Of a stretch of 23,319 nucleotides of DNA, positions 16,457 to 22,846 are shown in pieces (positions within the stretch are counted from its first letter, which is position 1; every line of letters starts with the position of its first letter). This stretch comes from SCSIO-59966 sp046566185 (GTDB taxonomy: Bacteria; Actinomycetota; Actinomycetes; Actinomycetales; SCSIO-59966). The DNA lies in assembly GCA_046566185.1 (NCBI GenBank), contig JBKHXE010000106.1:1-23319 (forward strand), written 5' to 3'. A program made the position numbers and the translations under genes. The notes beneath the pieces were generated by a model. That model worked only from the letters and a program-made list of their open reading frames with translations, did not search any database and had not been told where the DNA came from.

Positions 16457-18634
16457 TCAGCGCGTGGCGCGGTAGACCCGCAGCGACAGCGCCGTGACGG
16501 GCGTCTGGTCCCCGCCCGGGGCCAGGCGCCCGTCGCCGTCCGCGTCGGCGTCCAGCTGGGCCGGGTTCTCCACGGAGCTGTCCCACACCAGGTTCCAGGT
16601 CCGTGCCCACGGTGCGCCCGGCAGCCGCACGAGGTCGTCGTCCAGCCCGCCGTGCAGGACGACGAGCAGCGAGTCCCCCTCGACCGGCTCGCCGTGGAAG
16701 AAGGCCTGCAGGGTCCGCAGCCCGGGGTCGTGCCACCGCGCGTGGTCGACCGGCACCGCGTCAGCGTCGAACCACGCGAGGTCGGTCGTGCCGTCGCTGT
16801 GCACCGGCCGGCCCGCGAAGAAGCTGCCCTGGCGCAGCACCTGGTGGCTCGCACGGAGGCGGAGCAGAGCCCGCGTGGTGGCGAGAAGGTCTGCCCGCCA
16901 GCCCTTTTCGACGTCGCTCCAGTCCAGCCATGACGTCTCGTCGTCCAGGCAGTAGGCGTTGTTGTTGCCCTGCTGGGTCCGGCCCAGCTCGTCCCCGGCG
17001 GTGAGCATGGGGATCCCGGCGGACAGGAGCAGCGTCCCGAGCAGGTTGCGCATGGAACGGCGGCGGACCGCCTCGATCACGTCCCCGTCGGGATCGCGGG
17101 CCGTCCAGCCCTCGACGCCGTGGTTCCAGCTGCGGTTGTCGGAGTGACCGTCGGCGTTGTGCTCACCGTTGGCCTCGTTGTGCTTGTGCTCGAAGGCGGT
17201 GAGGTCGGCGAGCGTGTAGCCGTCGTGCGCCGTGACGAAGTTCACCGACGCCAGCGGCCCGCGGTCGTTCGCCGTGAACAGGTCGGCCGAGCCGGCCAGC
17301 CGGGTGGCGATCTCCCGGACGCCGTGCCCGGTGCCCTGGCCGCGGTGGAGTCGGCCCACGTCGGCGAGCCAGAAGGTGCGCACCGCGTCGCGGAACCGGT
17401 CGTTCCACTCGGCGAAAGGCGGTGGGAACTGGCCGGTGCGCCACCCGTGCGGTCCGACGTCCCACGGCTCGGCGACGAGCTTGACGTCGGCGAGCACCGG
17501 GTCGGCCCGGGCGGCGACGAGGAAGGGATGGTCGGGGTCGAAACCGTGGCGGCCGCGGGCGAGGGTGGGAGCCAGGTCGAAGCGGAACCCGTCGACGCCG
17601 AAGTCCTGCACCCAGTGGCGCAACGAGTCGAGCACCATCTGGACGACGCGGGCGTTGCGGAAGTTCAGGCTGTTGCCGCACCCGGTGACGTCCACCGCAC
17701 GCCCGCCCGAGTCGAGCAGGTAGTACGAGGCGTGGTCGATGCCCTTCCAGCTGAGGATCGGGCCGTCCGGGCCACCCTCCGCGGTGTGGTTGTAGACGAC
17801 GTCGAGCAGCACCTCGAGGCCCGCCGAGTGGAGCGCGCGCACCGCGTCCCGCAGCTCGGCCAGCACGGCGGCCGGTCCGGCCGCCCGCGCGTCCGCCGTC
17901 GCGTACCGCGGCTCCGGCGCGAAGAACGACAGGCTGTTGTAGCCCCAGTAGTTGCGCAGACCCCGGCGCACGAGTGCAGGCTCGTCGGCGATCGCGTGCA
18001 CCGGCAGCAGCTCGAGGGTGGTGACGCCCAGGCCCGTCAGGTGCTCGAGCACGGCCGGGTGGGCCAGGCCGGCGTACGTGCCGCGGAGCTCGACGGGCAC
18101 GTCGGGGTGCCGCATGGTCAGGCCTCGAACGTGGGCCTCGTAGACCACGGTGTCCGCCCAGGGGACCCGCGGGCGGTCGGCGGGGTCGGCCCCTACCGGG
18201 GCCACGAGCACCCCGTGCGGCACGCAGGCGGCGGAGTCGTGCCCGTCGGGCCGGCGGTGCGGGTGCGGCTCCCACGTCTCCGGGTCGACGACCTGCGCGA
18301 ACACCTCGGGGCCCCACCGCACGGTGCCGGTGACGGCGCGCGCGTACGGGTCGAGCACCAGCTTGGCCGGGTTGTGCCGGTGGCCGGCGGCCGGGTCCCA
18401 GGCGCCGTGCACGCGCAGCCCGTAGCGCTGCCCCTCCGCGACACCGGGCAGGACGTCGTGCCAGACGCCGTGCGTGCGGTGCCGCAGCGGCAGCCGTCGC
18501 TCGGTCAGCCCGCCGGCGCCGTCGTCGTCCAGCAGGCACACCTCGACCGCGTCGGCGTGGGCGGCGAGCACGGCCGCGTGCACGGCGCCGTCCCGCAGGT
18601 GCAGGCCAAGGGGCCACGGCGCGGACGCGATCAT
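16457..18634 (-). CDS. glgX: Glycogen debranching enzyme GlgX (isoamylase type)
   Basis: GlgX hydrolyses alpha-1,6 branches, mainly the short limit branches left by phosphorylase. The 725-residue GH13 protein has an N-terminal CBM48-like domain (about 5-150, with YGLRVHGAWDPAAGHRHNPAKLVLDPYA) and a catalytic barrel. The catalytic triad is D353 (VDGFRFDLAPTL), E389 (LVAEPWDVGPHGW) and D471 (NFVTAHDGYTLADL). The isoamylase/GlgX signatures LLDVVYNHTAEG (276-287) and GNSLNFRNARVVQM are present, as is the C-terminal block AGDELGRTQQGNNNAYCLDDETSWLDW. The ATG at 18634 has CACACT 8 bases upstream and no ribosome site. It faces glgP tail to tail with 9 bases between the stops, leaving no room for a terminator. 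A TreX/isoamylase label is possible, but the length and order fit GlgX. Confidence 0.94.
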   Translation of the reverse strand: MIASAPWPLGLHLRDGAVHAAVLAAHADAVEVCLLDDDGAGGLTERRLPLRHRTHGVWHDVLPGVAEGQRYGLRVHGAWDPAAGHRHNPAKLVLDPYARAVTGTVRWGPEVFAQVVDPETWEPHPHRRPDGHDSAACVPHGVLVAPVGADPADRPRVPWADTVVYEAHVRGLTMRHPDVPVELRGTYAGLAHPAVLEHLTGLGVTTLELLPVHAIADEPALVRRGLRNYWGYNSLSFFAPEPRYATADARAAGPAAVLAELRDAVRALHSAGLEVLLDVVYNHTAEGGPDGPILSWKGIDHASYYLLDSGGRAVDVTGCGNSLNFRNARVVQMVLDSLRHWVQDFGVDGFRFDLAPTLARGRHGFDPDHPFLVAARADPVLADVKLVAEPWDVGPHGWRTGQFPPPFAEWNDRFRDAVRTFWLADVGRLHRGQGTGHGVREIATRLAGSADLFTANDRGPLASVNFVTAHDGYTLADLTAFEHKHNEANGEHNADGHSDNRSWNHGVEGWTARDPDGDVIEAVRRRSMRNLLGTLLLSAGIPMLTAGDELGRTQQGNNNAYCLDDETSWLDWSDVEKGWRADLLATTRALLRLRASHQVLRQGSFFAGRPVHSDGTTDLAWFDADAVPVDHARWHDPGLRTLQAFFHGEPVEGDSLLVVLHGGLDDDLVRLPGAPWARTWNLVWDSSVENPAQLDADADGDGRLAPGGDQTPVTALSLRVYRATR

Positions 18635-18642
18635 GACCGGTC

Positions 18643-18648
18643 AGTGTG
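18643..18648 (-). promoter_or_regulatory. Possible -10 hexamer CACACT of glgX
   Basis: CACACT lies 8 bases before the glgX ATG on the minus strand. It departs from TANNNT at the first base, and I see no -35. The nine bases CACACTGAC also occur at the same place before the small gene at 20688, where the spacing is 6. The 62-base gap between glgX and the divergent YbjN gene holds only these promoters. Confidence 0.3.
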
Positions 18649-18684
18649 CCGCAGACGGCGGGGGAGGTCGCGCGGGACCGCGGC

Positions 18685-18690
18685 TACGGT
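18685..18690 (+). promoter_or_regulatory. -10 hexamer TACGGT of the YbjN-domain gene
   Basis: TACGGT ends 6 bases before the GTG at 18697, identical in sequence and spacing to the element before the MarR gene at 1355. It supports a leaderless mRNA and decides the start codon against an upstream GTG at 18646. Confidence 0.5.
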
Positions 18691-18696
18691 GGTGAC

Positions 18697-19167
18697 GTGA
18701 CCGACCCGACCTCGCTGCCCTCCTTCCCACCTCCCGAGGACGAGCACCCCCTGCGGGGGCGCGTGCTCGACGCGCTCATCGACATGCAGCTCGCCCCGAA
18801 CGTGGACGGCGAGGGTGACGTCTCCCTGACCGTCCAGCAGCAGAAGCTGTTCGTGCGCTGCGTCGACGGTCCGCTGCCGCTGATGCGGGTCTTCGGGCAG
18901 TGGCGGGTCGGCGACTCGGTGCCTGACGACGAGCTGCGCAGGCTGCGGGCCGCCAACGACCTCACGGCGAGGACGAACCTCGTCAAGACGACCGTGCACG
19001 ACGGAGTGCTGCTGGTCGCCGTCGACCTCGTCGTGCCGCCGTCGATGCCGCTCGAGCCGGTGCTGCGGGGCTCCTTCACCGGCATCCTCGCCGCGGTCAA
19101 GAGCTGGCACGTCGCCGCGGGTGGCGCCCAGCCGGGCGAGGGGGAGACCGGGCGGGCCGGCGGCTAG
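18697..19167 (+). CDS. YbjN domain-containing protein
   Basis: This is a 156-residue soluble protein of the YbjN family (type III secretion chaperone-like fold), common in actinobacteria. The recognisable core runs from about residue 18 (RGRVLDALIDMQLAPNVDGEGDVSLTVQQQKLFVRC) through MRVFGQWRVGD and LRRLRAANDLTARTNLVKTTVHDGVLLVAVDLVVPPSMPLEPVL. The C-terminal 18 residues are Gly/Ala-rich and probably flexible. No membrane segment or signal is seen. The GTG at 18697 is preferred because of the -10 hexamer 6 bases upstream. Family members are often thought to act as chaperone-like or regulatory proteins, but no reaction is assigned. It is divergent from glgX and followed by an enoyl-CoA hydratase gene, whose candidate -10 overlaps its stop codon. 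Confidence 0.8.
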   Translation: MTDPTSLPSFPPPEDEHPLRGRVLDALIDMQLAPNVDGEGDVSLTVQQQKLFVRCVDGPLPLMRVFGQWRVGDSVPDDELRRLRAANDLTARTNLVKTTVHDGVLLVAVDLVVPPSMPLEPVLRGSFTGILAAVKSWHVAAGGAQPGEGETGRAGG

Positions 19168-19170
19168 GCT
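19165..19170 (+). promoter_or_regulatory. Candidate -10 TAGGCT of the enoyl-CoA hydratase gene
   Basis: TAGGCT fits TANNNT, and its first three bases are the stop codon of the YbjN gene. Transcription would start near 19177, giving a leader of about 36 bases that contains the GAGGAGGAG ribosome site. No convincing -35 is seen 16-18 bases upstream. Confidence 0.35.
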
Positions 19171-19212
19171 CGCCGGCCACGACACAGGAACACGGCACCA
19201 CGAGGAGGAGCG

Positions 19213-19992
19213 TTGGGCGAGTTCGTCAGGCTCGAGGTGGACGGTGGCATCGGGACGATCCGGCTCGACCGGCCGCCGATGAACGCTCTGAACGTGCAGG
19301 TGCAGGAGGAGCTGCGGGCCGTGGCCGCCGAGGCGACCGGACGGCGCGACGTGGCCGCCGTGGTCGTGTACGGCGGCGAGAAGGTGTTCGCCGCGGGCGC
19401 CGACATCAAGGAGATGCAGACCATGTCGTACACCGACATGGTCGACCGCTCGGGGGCGCTGCAGTCGGCGTTCACCGCGGTCGCCCGCATCCCGAAGCCC
19501 ACGGTGGCAGCTGTCACCGGCTACGCCCTGGGCGGCGGCTGCGAGCTGGCTCTGTGCTGCGACTTCCGGGTCGCCGGCGACAACGCCAGGCTGGGGCAGC
19601 CGGAGATCCTGCTCGGCATCATCCCGGGCGCCGGCGGAACCCAGCGCCTCGCGCGACTCGTCGGCCCGGCGCGTGCCAAGGACCTCGTGTTCTCGGGCCG
19701 TTTCGTACCCGCCGACGAGGCGCTGGCCATCGGCCTCGTCGACCAGGTCGTCGCGCCGGACGACGTGTACGGCGCCGCACGACGGCTGGTGGAGCGCTAC
19801 GTGGGGGCCGCGTCGTACGCCCTGCGCGCCGCCAAGGAGGCGATCGACCGGGGGCTGGAGACCGACCTCGACACCGGCCTGGAGATCGAGCGGATGCAGT
19901 TCGCCGCGCTGTTCGCGACGCGGGACCGCGAGATCGGGATGGCGTCCTTCGTGGAGCACGGCCCCGGCAAGGCGCAGTTCGAGGGCCGCTGA
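19213..19992 (+). CDS. Enoyl-CoA hydratase
   Basis: This is a 259-residue crotonase-family enzyme that adds water to trans-2-enoyl-CoA in beta-oxidation or related acyl-CoA breakdown. The oxyanion-hole regions FAAGADIKEM (59-68) and ALGGGCELAL (105-114) are present. Both catalytic glutamates of true hydratases are retained: E111 (GGGCELA) and E131 (GQPEI), 20 residues apart as in the rat enzyme (E144/E164), so isomerase or thioesterase relatives are less likely. The start is a TTG placed just after GAGGAGGAG; ATG and GTG alternatives nearby would remove the first strand. It stands alone between the YbjN gene and a convergent cspA gene, with a shared hairpin terminator. The physiological substrate cannot be read from sequence. 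Confidence 0.92.
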   Translation: MGEFVRLEVDGGIGTIRLDRPPMNALNVQVQEELRAVAAEATGRRDVAAVVVYGGEKVFAAGADIKEMQTMSYTDMVDRSGALQSAFTAVARIPKPTVAAVTGYALGGGCELALCCDFRVAGDNARLGQPEILLGIIPGAGGTQRLARLVGPARAKDLVFSGRFVPADEALAIGLVDQVVAPDDVYGAARRLVERYVGAASYALRAAKEAIDRGLETDLDTGLEIERMQFAALFATRDREIGMASFVEHGPGKAQFEGR

Positions 19993-20004
19993 CGTGACGA
20001 CGAA

Positions 20005-20033
20005 GGGCCCCGTCCCGGAACGGAACGGGGCCC
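20005..20033. terminator. Bidirectional terminator hairpin between the enoyl-CoA hydratase and cspA genes
   Basis: Perfect 9-bp arms GGGCCCCGT (20005-20013) and ACGGGGCCC (20025-20033) enclose, after one mismatch, a further CCG-GAA-CGG mini-stem. It sits in the 53-base gap between two convergent genes, so it probably ends both transcripts. There is no clear T-run on either side. Confidence 0.75.
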
Positions 20034-20045
20034 CACGCGTGCCGG

Positions 20046-20249
20046 TCAGATGGGGCGGACGGCCGAGGCCTGCGGGCCGCGCTGGCCCTGCGTGATCTCG
20101 AACTCCACGCGCTGGTTGTCCTCCAGCGAGCGGTAGCCGTCAGCCTGGATGGCGGAGAAGTGGACGAACACGTCGTCGCCGCCGCCGTCCTGGCTGATGA
20201 AGCCGAAGCCCTTGTCGGCGTTGAACCACTTCACGGTGCCCTGTGTCAT
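20046..20249 (-). CDS. Cold shock protein, CspA family
   Basis: This 67-residue single-domain OB-fold protein binds single-stranded nucleic acid and melts RNA structure. RNP1 is K13-GFGFI (K13-I18) and RNP2 is VFVHF (27-31), with the surface aromatics W8, F15, F17, F28 and F31 in place. The length is typical for the family (65-70). The ATG at 20249 has GAGGAG 7 bases upstream; an in-frame extension of more than 50 residues is open but lacks any cold-shock similarity and covers the leader and promoter. The leader is about 80 bases, with a hairpin and a striking inverted repeat around the probable -10, compatible with temperature-dependent control as in other csp genes. Whether it is cold-induced or constitutive cannot be read from sequence. 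It is convergent with the hydratase gene. Confidence 0.96.
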   Translation of the reverse strand: MTQGTVKWFNADKGFGFISQDGGGDDVFVHFSAIQADGYRSLEDNQRVEFEITQGQRGPQASAVRPI

Positions 20250-20275
20250 GTCTGGTCTCCTCGGACCCGTCGGGC

Positions 20276-20299
20276 GGGGCCTCACGGTCGTGAGGTCCC
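20276..20299 (-). promoter_or_regulatory. Hairpin in the cspA leader
   Basis: A 6-bp stem CCTCAC / GTGAGG with a 4-base loop, extended by three more G-C pairs beyond one mismatch, lies 27 to 50 bases before the cspA start codon. In the mRNA it would sit upstream of the ribosome site, where structures in csp leaders can affect stability or translation. The function is inferred. Confidence 0.45.
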
Positions 20300-20328
20300 G
20301 AGCTGCGGCGGGCCTGCCGAGGTACGGC

Positions 20329-20368
20329 ACGCCCGCGGTGTAGATGCGATCCGCGGGCGTCGAGACAA
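20329..20368 (-). promoter_or_regulatory. Candidate cspA promoter embedded in a 10-bp perfect inverted repeat
   Basis: On the minus strand TTGTCT (20368-20363), 18 bases, then TCTACA (20344-20339) form a plausible promoter. Perfect arms CCGCGGGCGT (20351-20360) and ACGCCCGCGG (20329-20338) place the -10 in the 12-base centre, one arm in the promoter spacer and the other over the start of transcription. If transcription instead begins at TACCGT (20419-20414), the repeat becomes a strong stem-loop in the leader. It could be an operator or an RNA switch; both are inference. Confidence 0.45.
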
Positions 20369-20466
20369 GAGCCAAGCAACGTTCGGGGAAATCACCAACG
20401 GCAACCGCCGACGACGGTAGCACGGTGGGCGGGCAGGTGCGTCATCCCGAGCGCCGTGCCCCCGCC

Positions 20467-20688
20467 TCAGAGGCGGTGCAGACGCGTGTAAGGGGGCGTG
20501 ACCCGTACCCGTGCCTCGGTGAAACGGACGACGAGGGAGCGGTCGTCCTCGACCCGCTCCACGGTGCCCAGCCCGTAGCGGTCGTGGGTCACCCGGTCGT
20601 CCACCTCGTACACCTCCGCCTCGACCGGAGCCGGCCGGGTGAAGGGACTGTTCGGCAGGTGACGTCGGGGCGCTGAGCGGGAGGCCAT
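20467..20688 (-). CDS. Small Tudor/CarD-like protein
   Basis: This 73-residue protein has a basic N-terminus (MASRSAPRRH) followed by a compact beta domain, residues 28-73. The stretch DRVTHDRYGLGTVERVEDDRSLVVRF resembles the C-terminal Tudor/CarD-type domain of UvrD/PcrA helicases (GDRVxHxxFGxGxV...), which contacts RNA polymerase. Free-standing small proteins of this kind are common in actinobacteria and mostly annotated as hypothetical. The ATG at 20688 has CACACT 6 bases upstream and no ribosome site. The gene lies alone between cspA and the etf promoter; its 3' side is the 217-base cspA control region. A role in binding RNA polymerase or nucleic acid is a guess from the fold resemblance. 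Confidence 0.7.
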   Translation of the reverse strand: MASRSAPRRHLPNSPFTRPAPVEAEVYEVDDRVTHDRYGLGTVERVEDDRSLVVRFTEARVRVTPPYTRLHRL

Positions 20689-20694
20689 CCCGTC

Positions 20695-20700
20695 AGTGTG
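20695..20700 (-). promoter_or_regulatory. Possible -10 hexamer CACACT of the small Tudor-like gene
   Basis: CACACT ends 6 bases before the ATG on the minus strand, in the same sequence context (CACACTGAC) as that before glgX. No -35 is evident. It supports the ATG at 20688 as a leaderless start. Confidence 0.3.
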
Positions 20701-20780
20701 ACACCGACGGGGCCCGGGGCGGAGCCCTTGGCCGGAACGGTGGGGCGGGGCCGGGGTGGGCGACGTCACGCGCCGAGCGT

Positions 20781-20809
20781 TTGATGCCCGGCTACCCACG
20801 GGTAACAAT
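20781..20809 (+). promoter_or_regulatory. etfBA promoter with a palindromic operator in the spacer
   Basis: TTGATG (20781-20786) and TAACAA (20803-20808) are 16 bases apart (17 if the -10 is AACAAT). The spacer holds TACCC-AC-GGGTA (20793-20804), whose right arm runs into the -10. A dimeric repressor bound there would block RNA polymerase. Transcription would start near 20815, leaving a leader of about 122 bases with a perfect CTCGCCGGCGAG palindrome (20889-20900) and the AGGAGGT ribosome site (20919-20925). Confidence 0.55.
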
Positions 20810-20937
20810 CGGTGCCGAGAGACACCCGTCACTGCACCGGCACCGGCCTGCTGGCAGGCTGAACCCGGTCCCCGGGGCCGAGCGGTCCCTCGCCGGCGAG
20901 CGCCGGTGACGCGAGCACAGGAGGTCGGCGTACGACC

Positions 20938-21720
20938 ATGAAGATCGTCGTCTGCGTCAAGCACGTCCCCGACGCCCAGGCCGAGCGCACGTTCAACGCC
21001 ACTGACAACACCACCGACCGCACGGGCGTGGACGGGCTGCTGTCGGAGCTGGACGAGTACGCCGTCGAGGAGGCGCTCAAGATCAAGGAGGCCGGTGAGG
21101 CGGAGGTCGTCGTCCTGACGATGGGCCCGGCCGACGCGGCGGACGCCGTCCGCAAGGCCCTGCAGATGGGCGCCGACTCCGGTGTCCACGTCACCGACGA
21201 CGCGCTGCACGGCTCCGACGCGCCCGCGACGTCCCTCGTGCTGGCCAAGGCGATCGAGAAGATCGGCGGAGTGGACCTCGTGCTGACCGGCATGGCCTCC
21301 ACCGACGGCACGATGAGCGTCGTGCCGGCGATGATCGCCGAGCGGCTCGCGTTGCCGCAGGTGACGTTCGCGTCCGAGCTGACCGTCGACGGGGCCGCCG
21401 TGACGATCCGCCGCGACGGGGACGCCTCGACCGAGACGGTGCAGGCGCAGCTGCCCGCACTGGTCAGCGTCACCGACCAGATCAACGAGCCGCGGTACCC
21501 GTCGTTCAAGGGCATCATGGCGGCGAAGAAGAAGCCGGTGGAGACGTGGTCGCTCGCCGACCTCGGCGTCGACGCCGGTGACGTCGGCCTGGCGGCGGCG
21601 TGGACCTCCGTGCTGGGGTTCACCGCGCGTCCGCCGCGATCCAAGGGCGAGGTCGTCGTGGACTCCGGGGACGGCGGCGTGAAGCTCGCCGAGTTCCTGG
21701 CCGCGCGTAAGTTCGCCTGA
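20938..21720 (+). CDS. etfB: Electron transfer flavoprotein, beta subunit
   Basis: EtfB (260 residues) pairs with EtfA to carry electrons from acyl-CoA and other dehydrogenases to the quinone pool. It provides the structural AMP site of the heterodimer. The N-terminus MKIVVCVKHVPD is typical, and the block QAQLPALVSVTDQINEPRYPSFKGIMAAKKKPVE (about 173-206) is the family signature with the recognition-loop region. The ATG lies 12 bases after AGGAGGT, slightly far, but no other in-frame start fits. etfA follows 36 bases later. The gene is preceded by a promoter with a palindrome in its spacer, so expression is probably tied to acyl-CoA catabolism. Nothing is truncated. It is an ordinary housekeeping-type ETF, since no bifurcating (fixC-type) partner is nearby. 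Confidence 0.96.
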   Translation: MKIVVCVKHVPDAQAERTFNATDNTTDRTGVDGLLSELDEYAVEEALKIKEAGEAEVVVLTMGPADAADAVRKALQMGADSGVHVTDDALHGSDAPATSLVLAKAIEKIGGVDLVLTGMASTDGTMSVVPAMIAERLALPQVTFASELTVDGAAVTIRRDGDASTETVQAQLPALVSVTDQINEPRYPSFKGIMAAKKKPVETWSLADLGVDAGDVGLAAAWTSVLGFTARPPRSKGEVVVDSGDGGVKLAEFLAARKFA

Positions 21721-21756
21721 CCCGTCGACTCACGAGAAACCAAGGAGGAGAACCTC

Positions 21757-22713
21757 ATGAGCGAGGTCCTCGTGCTCGTCGACCACGTCGACGGGGCCGT
21801 CCGCAAGACCACCCACGAGCTGCTGACCATCGCCCGCCGCATGGGTGAGCCGTCCGCAGTGCTCATCGGGGCCGACCTCTCGGCGGCCGAGAGCGCCCTC
21901 AAGGAGTACGGGGCGGCCAAGGTCTACGTCGTCGCTGACGGCGACGTGACCGACTACCTCGTCGCCCCCAAGGCCGAGGTGCTGGCGCAGCTCGTCGAGC
22001 GGTCGTCGCCGGCGGCGGTGCTGCTGCCGAGCAGCGCCGAGGGCAAGGAGATCGCGGCCCGCCTGAGCATCAAGACCGGCAGCGGCCTGATCACGGACGC
22101 CGTCGACGTCCAGGTGGCCGACGGCCAGGTGACGACGACCCAGTCGGTGTTCGCCGGGTCCTACACCGTGCAGGCACGCGTCACCCACGGCACGCCGATC
22201 ATCACCGTGAAGCCCAACTCGGCGACACCGGAGCCGGCGCCGGCCGCCGCGGAGCGCGTCGACGTCACCGCCGCCGTCTCCGACGTCGCGAAGACCGCCC
22301 GCGTCACCGAGCGCAAGCCGCGCGAGAAGACCGGGCGCCCCGAGCTCACCGAGGCGGCGATCGTCGTCTCGGGCGGGCGGGGCACCAACGGCGACTTCGG
22401 GCCGGTGGAGGCGTTCGCCGACGCGCTCGGCGCGGCCGTCGGCGCCTCGCGCGCCGCGGTGGACGCCGGGTGGTACCCGCATGCCAACCAGGTCGGGCAG
22501 ACCGGCAAGACGGTCTCCCCGCAGCTCTACGTCGCCGCCGGCATCTCCGGGGCGATCCAGCACCGCGCCGGCATGCAGACCTCCAAGGCGATCGTCGCGG
22601 TGAACAAGGACGAGGAGGCGCCGATCTTCGACCTCGTCGACTTCGGTGTCGTCGGCGACATGTTCTCCGTCCTGCCGCAGGCGACCGACGAGATCGTCAA
22701 GCGCAAGGGCTGA
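21757..22713 (+). CDS. etfA: Electron transfer flavoprotein, alpha subunit
   Basis: EtfA (318 residues) binds the redox-active FAD of the EtfAB heterodimer. The N-terminal domain (1-190) has the expected alpha/beta pattern. The C-terminal FAD domain (about 200-318) shows GASRAAVDAGWYPHANQVGQ, then TGKTVSPQLYVAAGISGAIQH, with S231/R232, the Q248-T-G-K251 segment, H269 and the AVNKDEEAPIFDLVDFGVVGD block (281-301) that holds the flavin. The ATG is preceded by AGGAGGAG at good spacing. It is co-transcribed with etfB. A long interrupted inverted repeat follows its stop and should end the transcript before the cysteine desulfurase gene. Confidence 0.97.
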   Translation: MSEVLVLVDHVDGAVRKTTHELLTIARRMGEPSAVLIGADLSAAESALKEYGAAKVYVVADGDVTDYLVAPKAEVLAQLVERSSPAAVLLPSSAEGKEIAARLSIKTGSGLITDAVDVQVADGQVTTTQSVFAGSYTVQARVTHGTPIITVKPNSATPEPAPAAAERVDVTAAVSDVAKTARVTERKPREKTGRPELTEAAIVVSGGRGTNGDFGPVEAFADALGAAVGASRAAVDAGWYPHANQVGQTGKTVSPQLYVAAGISGAIQHRAGMQTSKAIVAVNKDEEAPIFDLVDFGVVGDMFSVLPQATDEIVKRKG

Positions 22714-22723
22714 GCCCCCTGCT

Positions 22724-22780
22724 CGAGTGTGAGTCCCCAGGCAGACACACCGGCGTGTCGCGCCCGGGGACCCACACTCG
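22724..22780. terminator. Long interrupted inverted repeat after etfA
   Basis: Arms of 15 bp, CGAGTGTGAGTCCCC (22724-22738) and GGGGACCCACACTCG (22766-22780), differ at a single position. Inside lies a second small dyad, GACAC / GTGTC (22744-22759) around a CCGG core. The mismatch is A-C in a plus-strand RNA but a G-U wobble in a minus-strand RNA. The position suits a terminator of etfBA, although there is no T-run. A dispersed palindromic repeat is an alternative. Confidence 0.55.
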
Positions 22781-22832
22781 ATCATGGTGACGGTCGGGCC
22801 CGGCGCGTTCTGCTGCTCCCGAGGCCCCGACA

Positions 22833-22838
22833 TACACT
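22833..22838 (+). promoter_or_regulatory. -10 hexamer TACACT of the cysteine desulfurase gene
   Basis: TACACT fits TANNNT and ends 8 bases before the GTG at 22847, with no ribosome site. TTCTGC (22808-22813) is a weak -35 at 19 bases. This supports a separate, leaderless transcript rather than read-through from etfA. Confidence 0.5.
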
Positions 22839-22846
22839 CGACCGCC

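Noticed and set aside
20250..20423. An N-terminal extension of the cold shock protein (125 residues in total).
   Set aside because: The extension has no cold-shock similarity and spans the leader hairpin and promoter. The ATG at 20249 has a good ribosome site and gives the normal 67-residue length.
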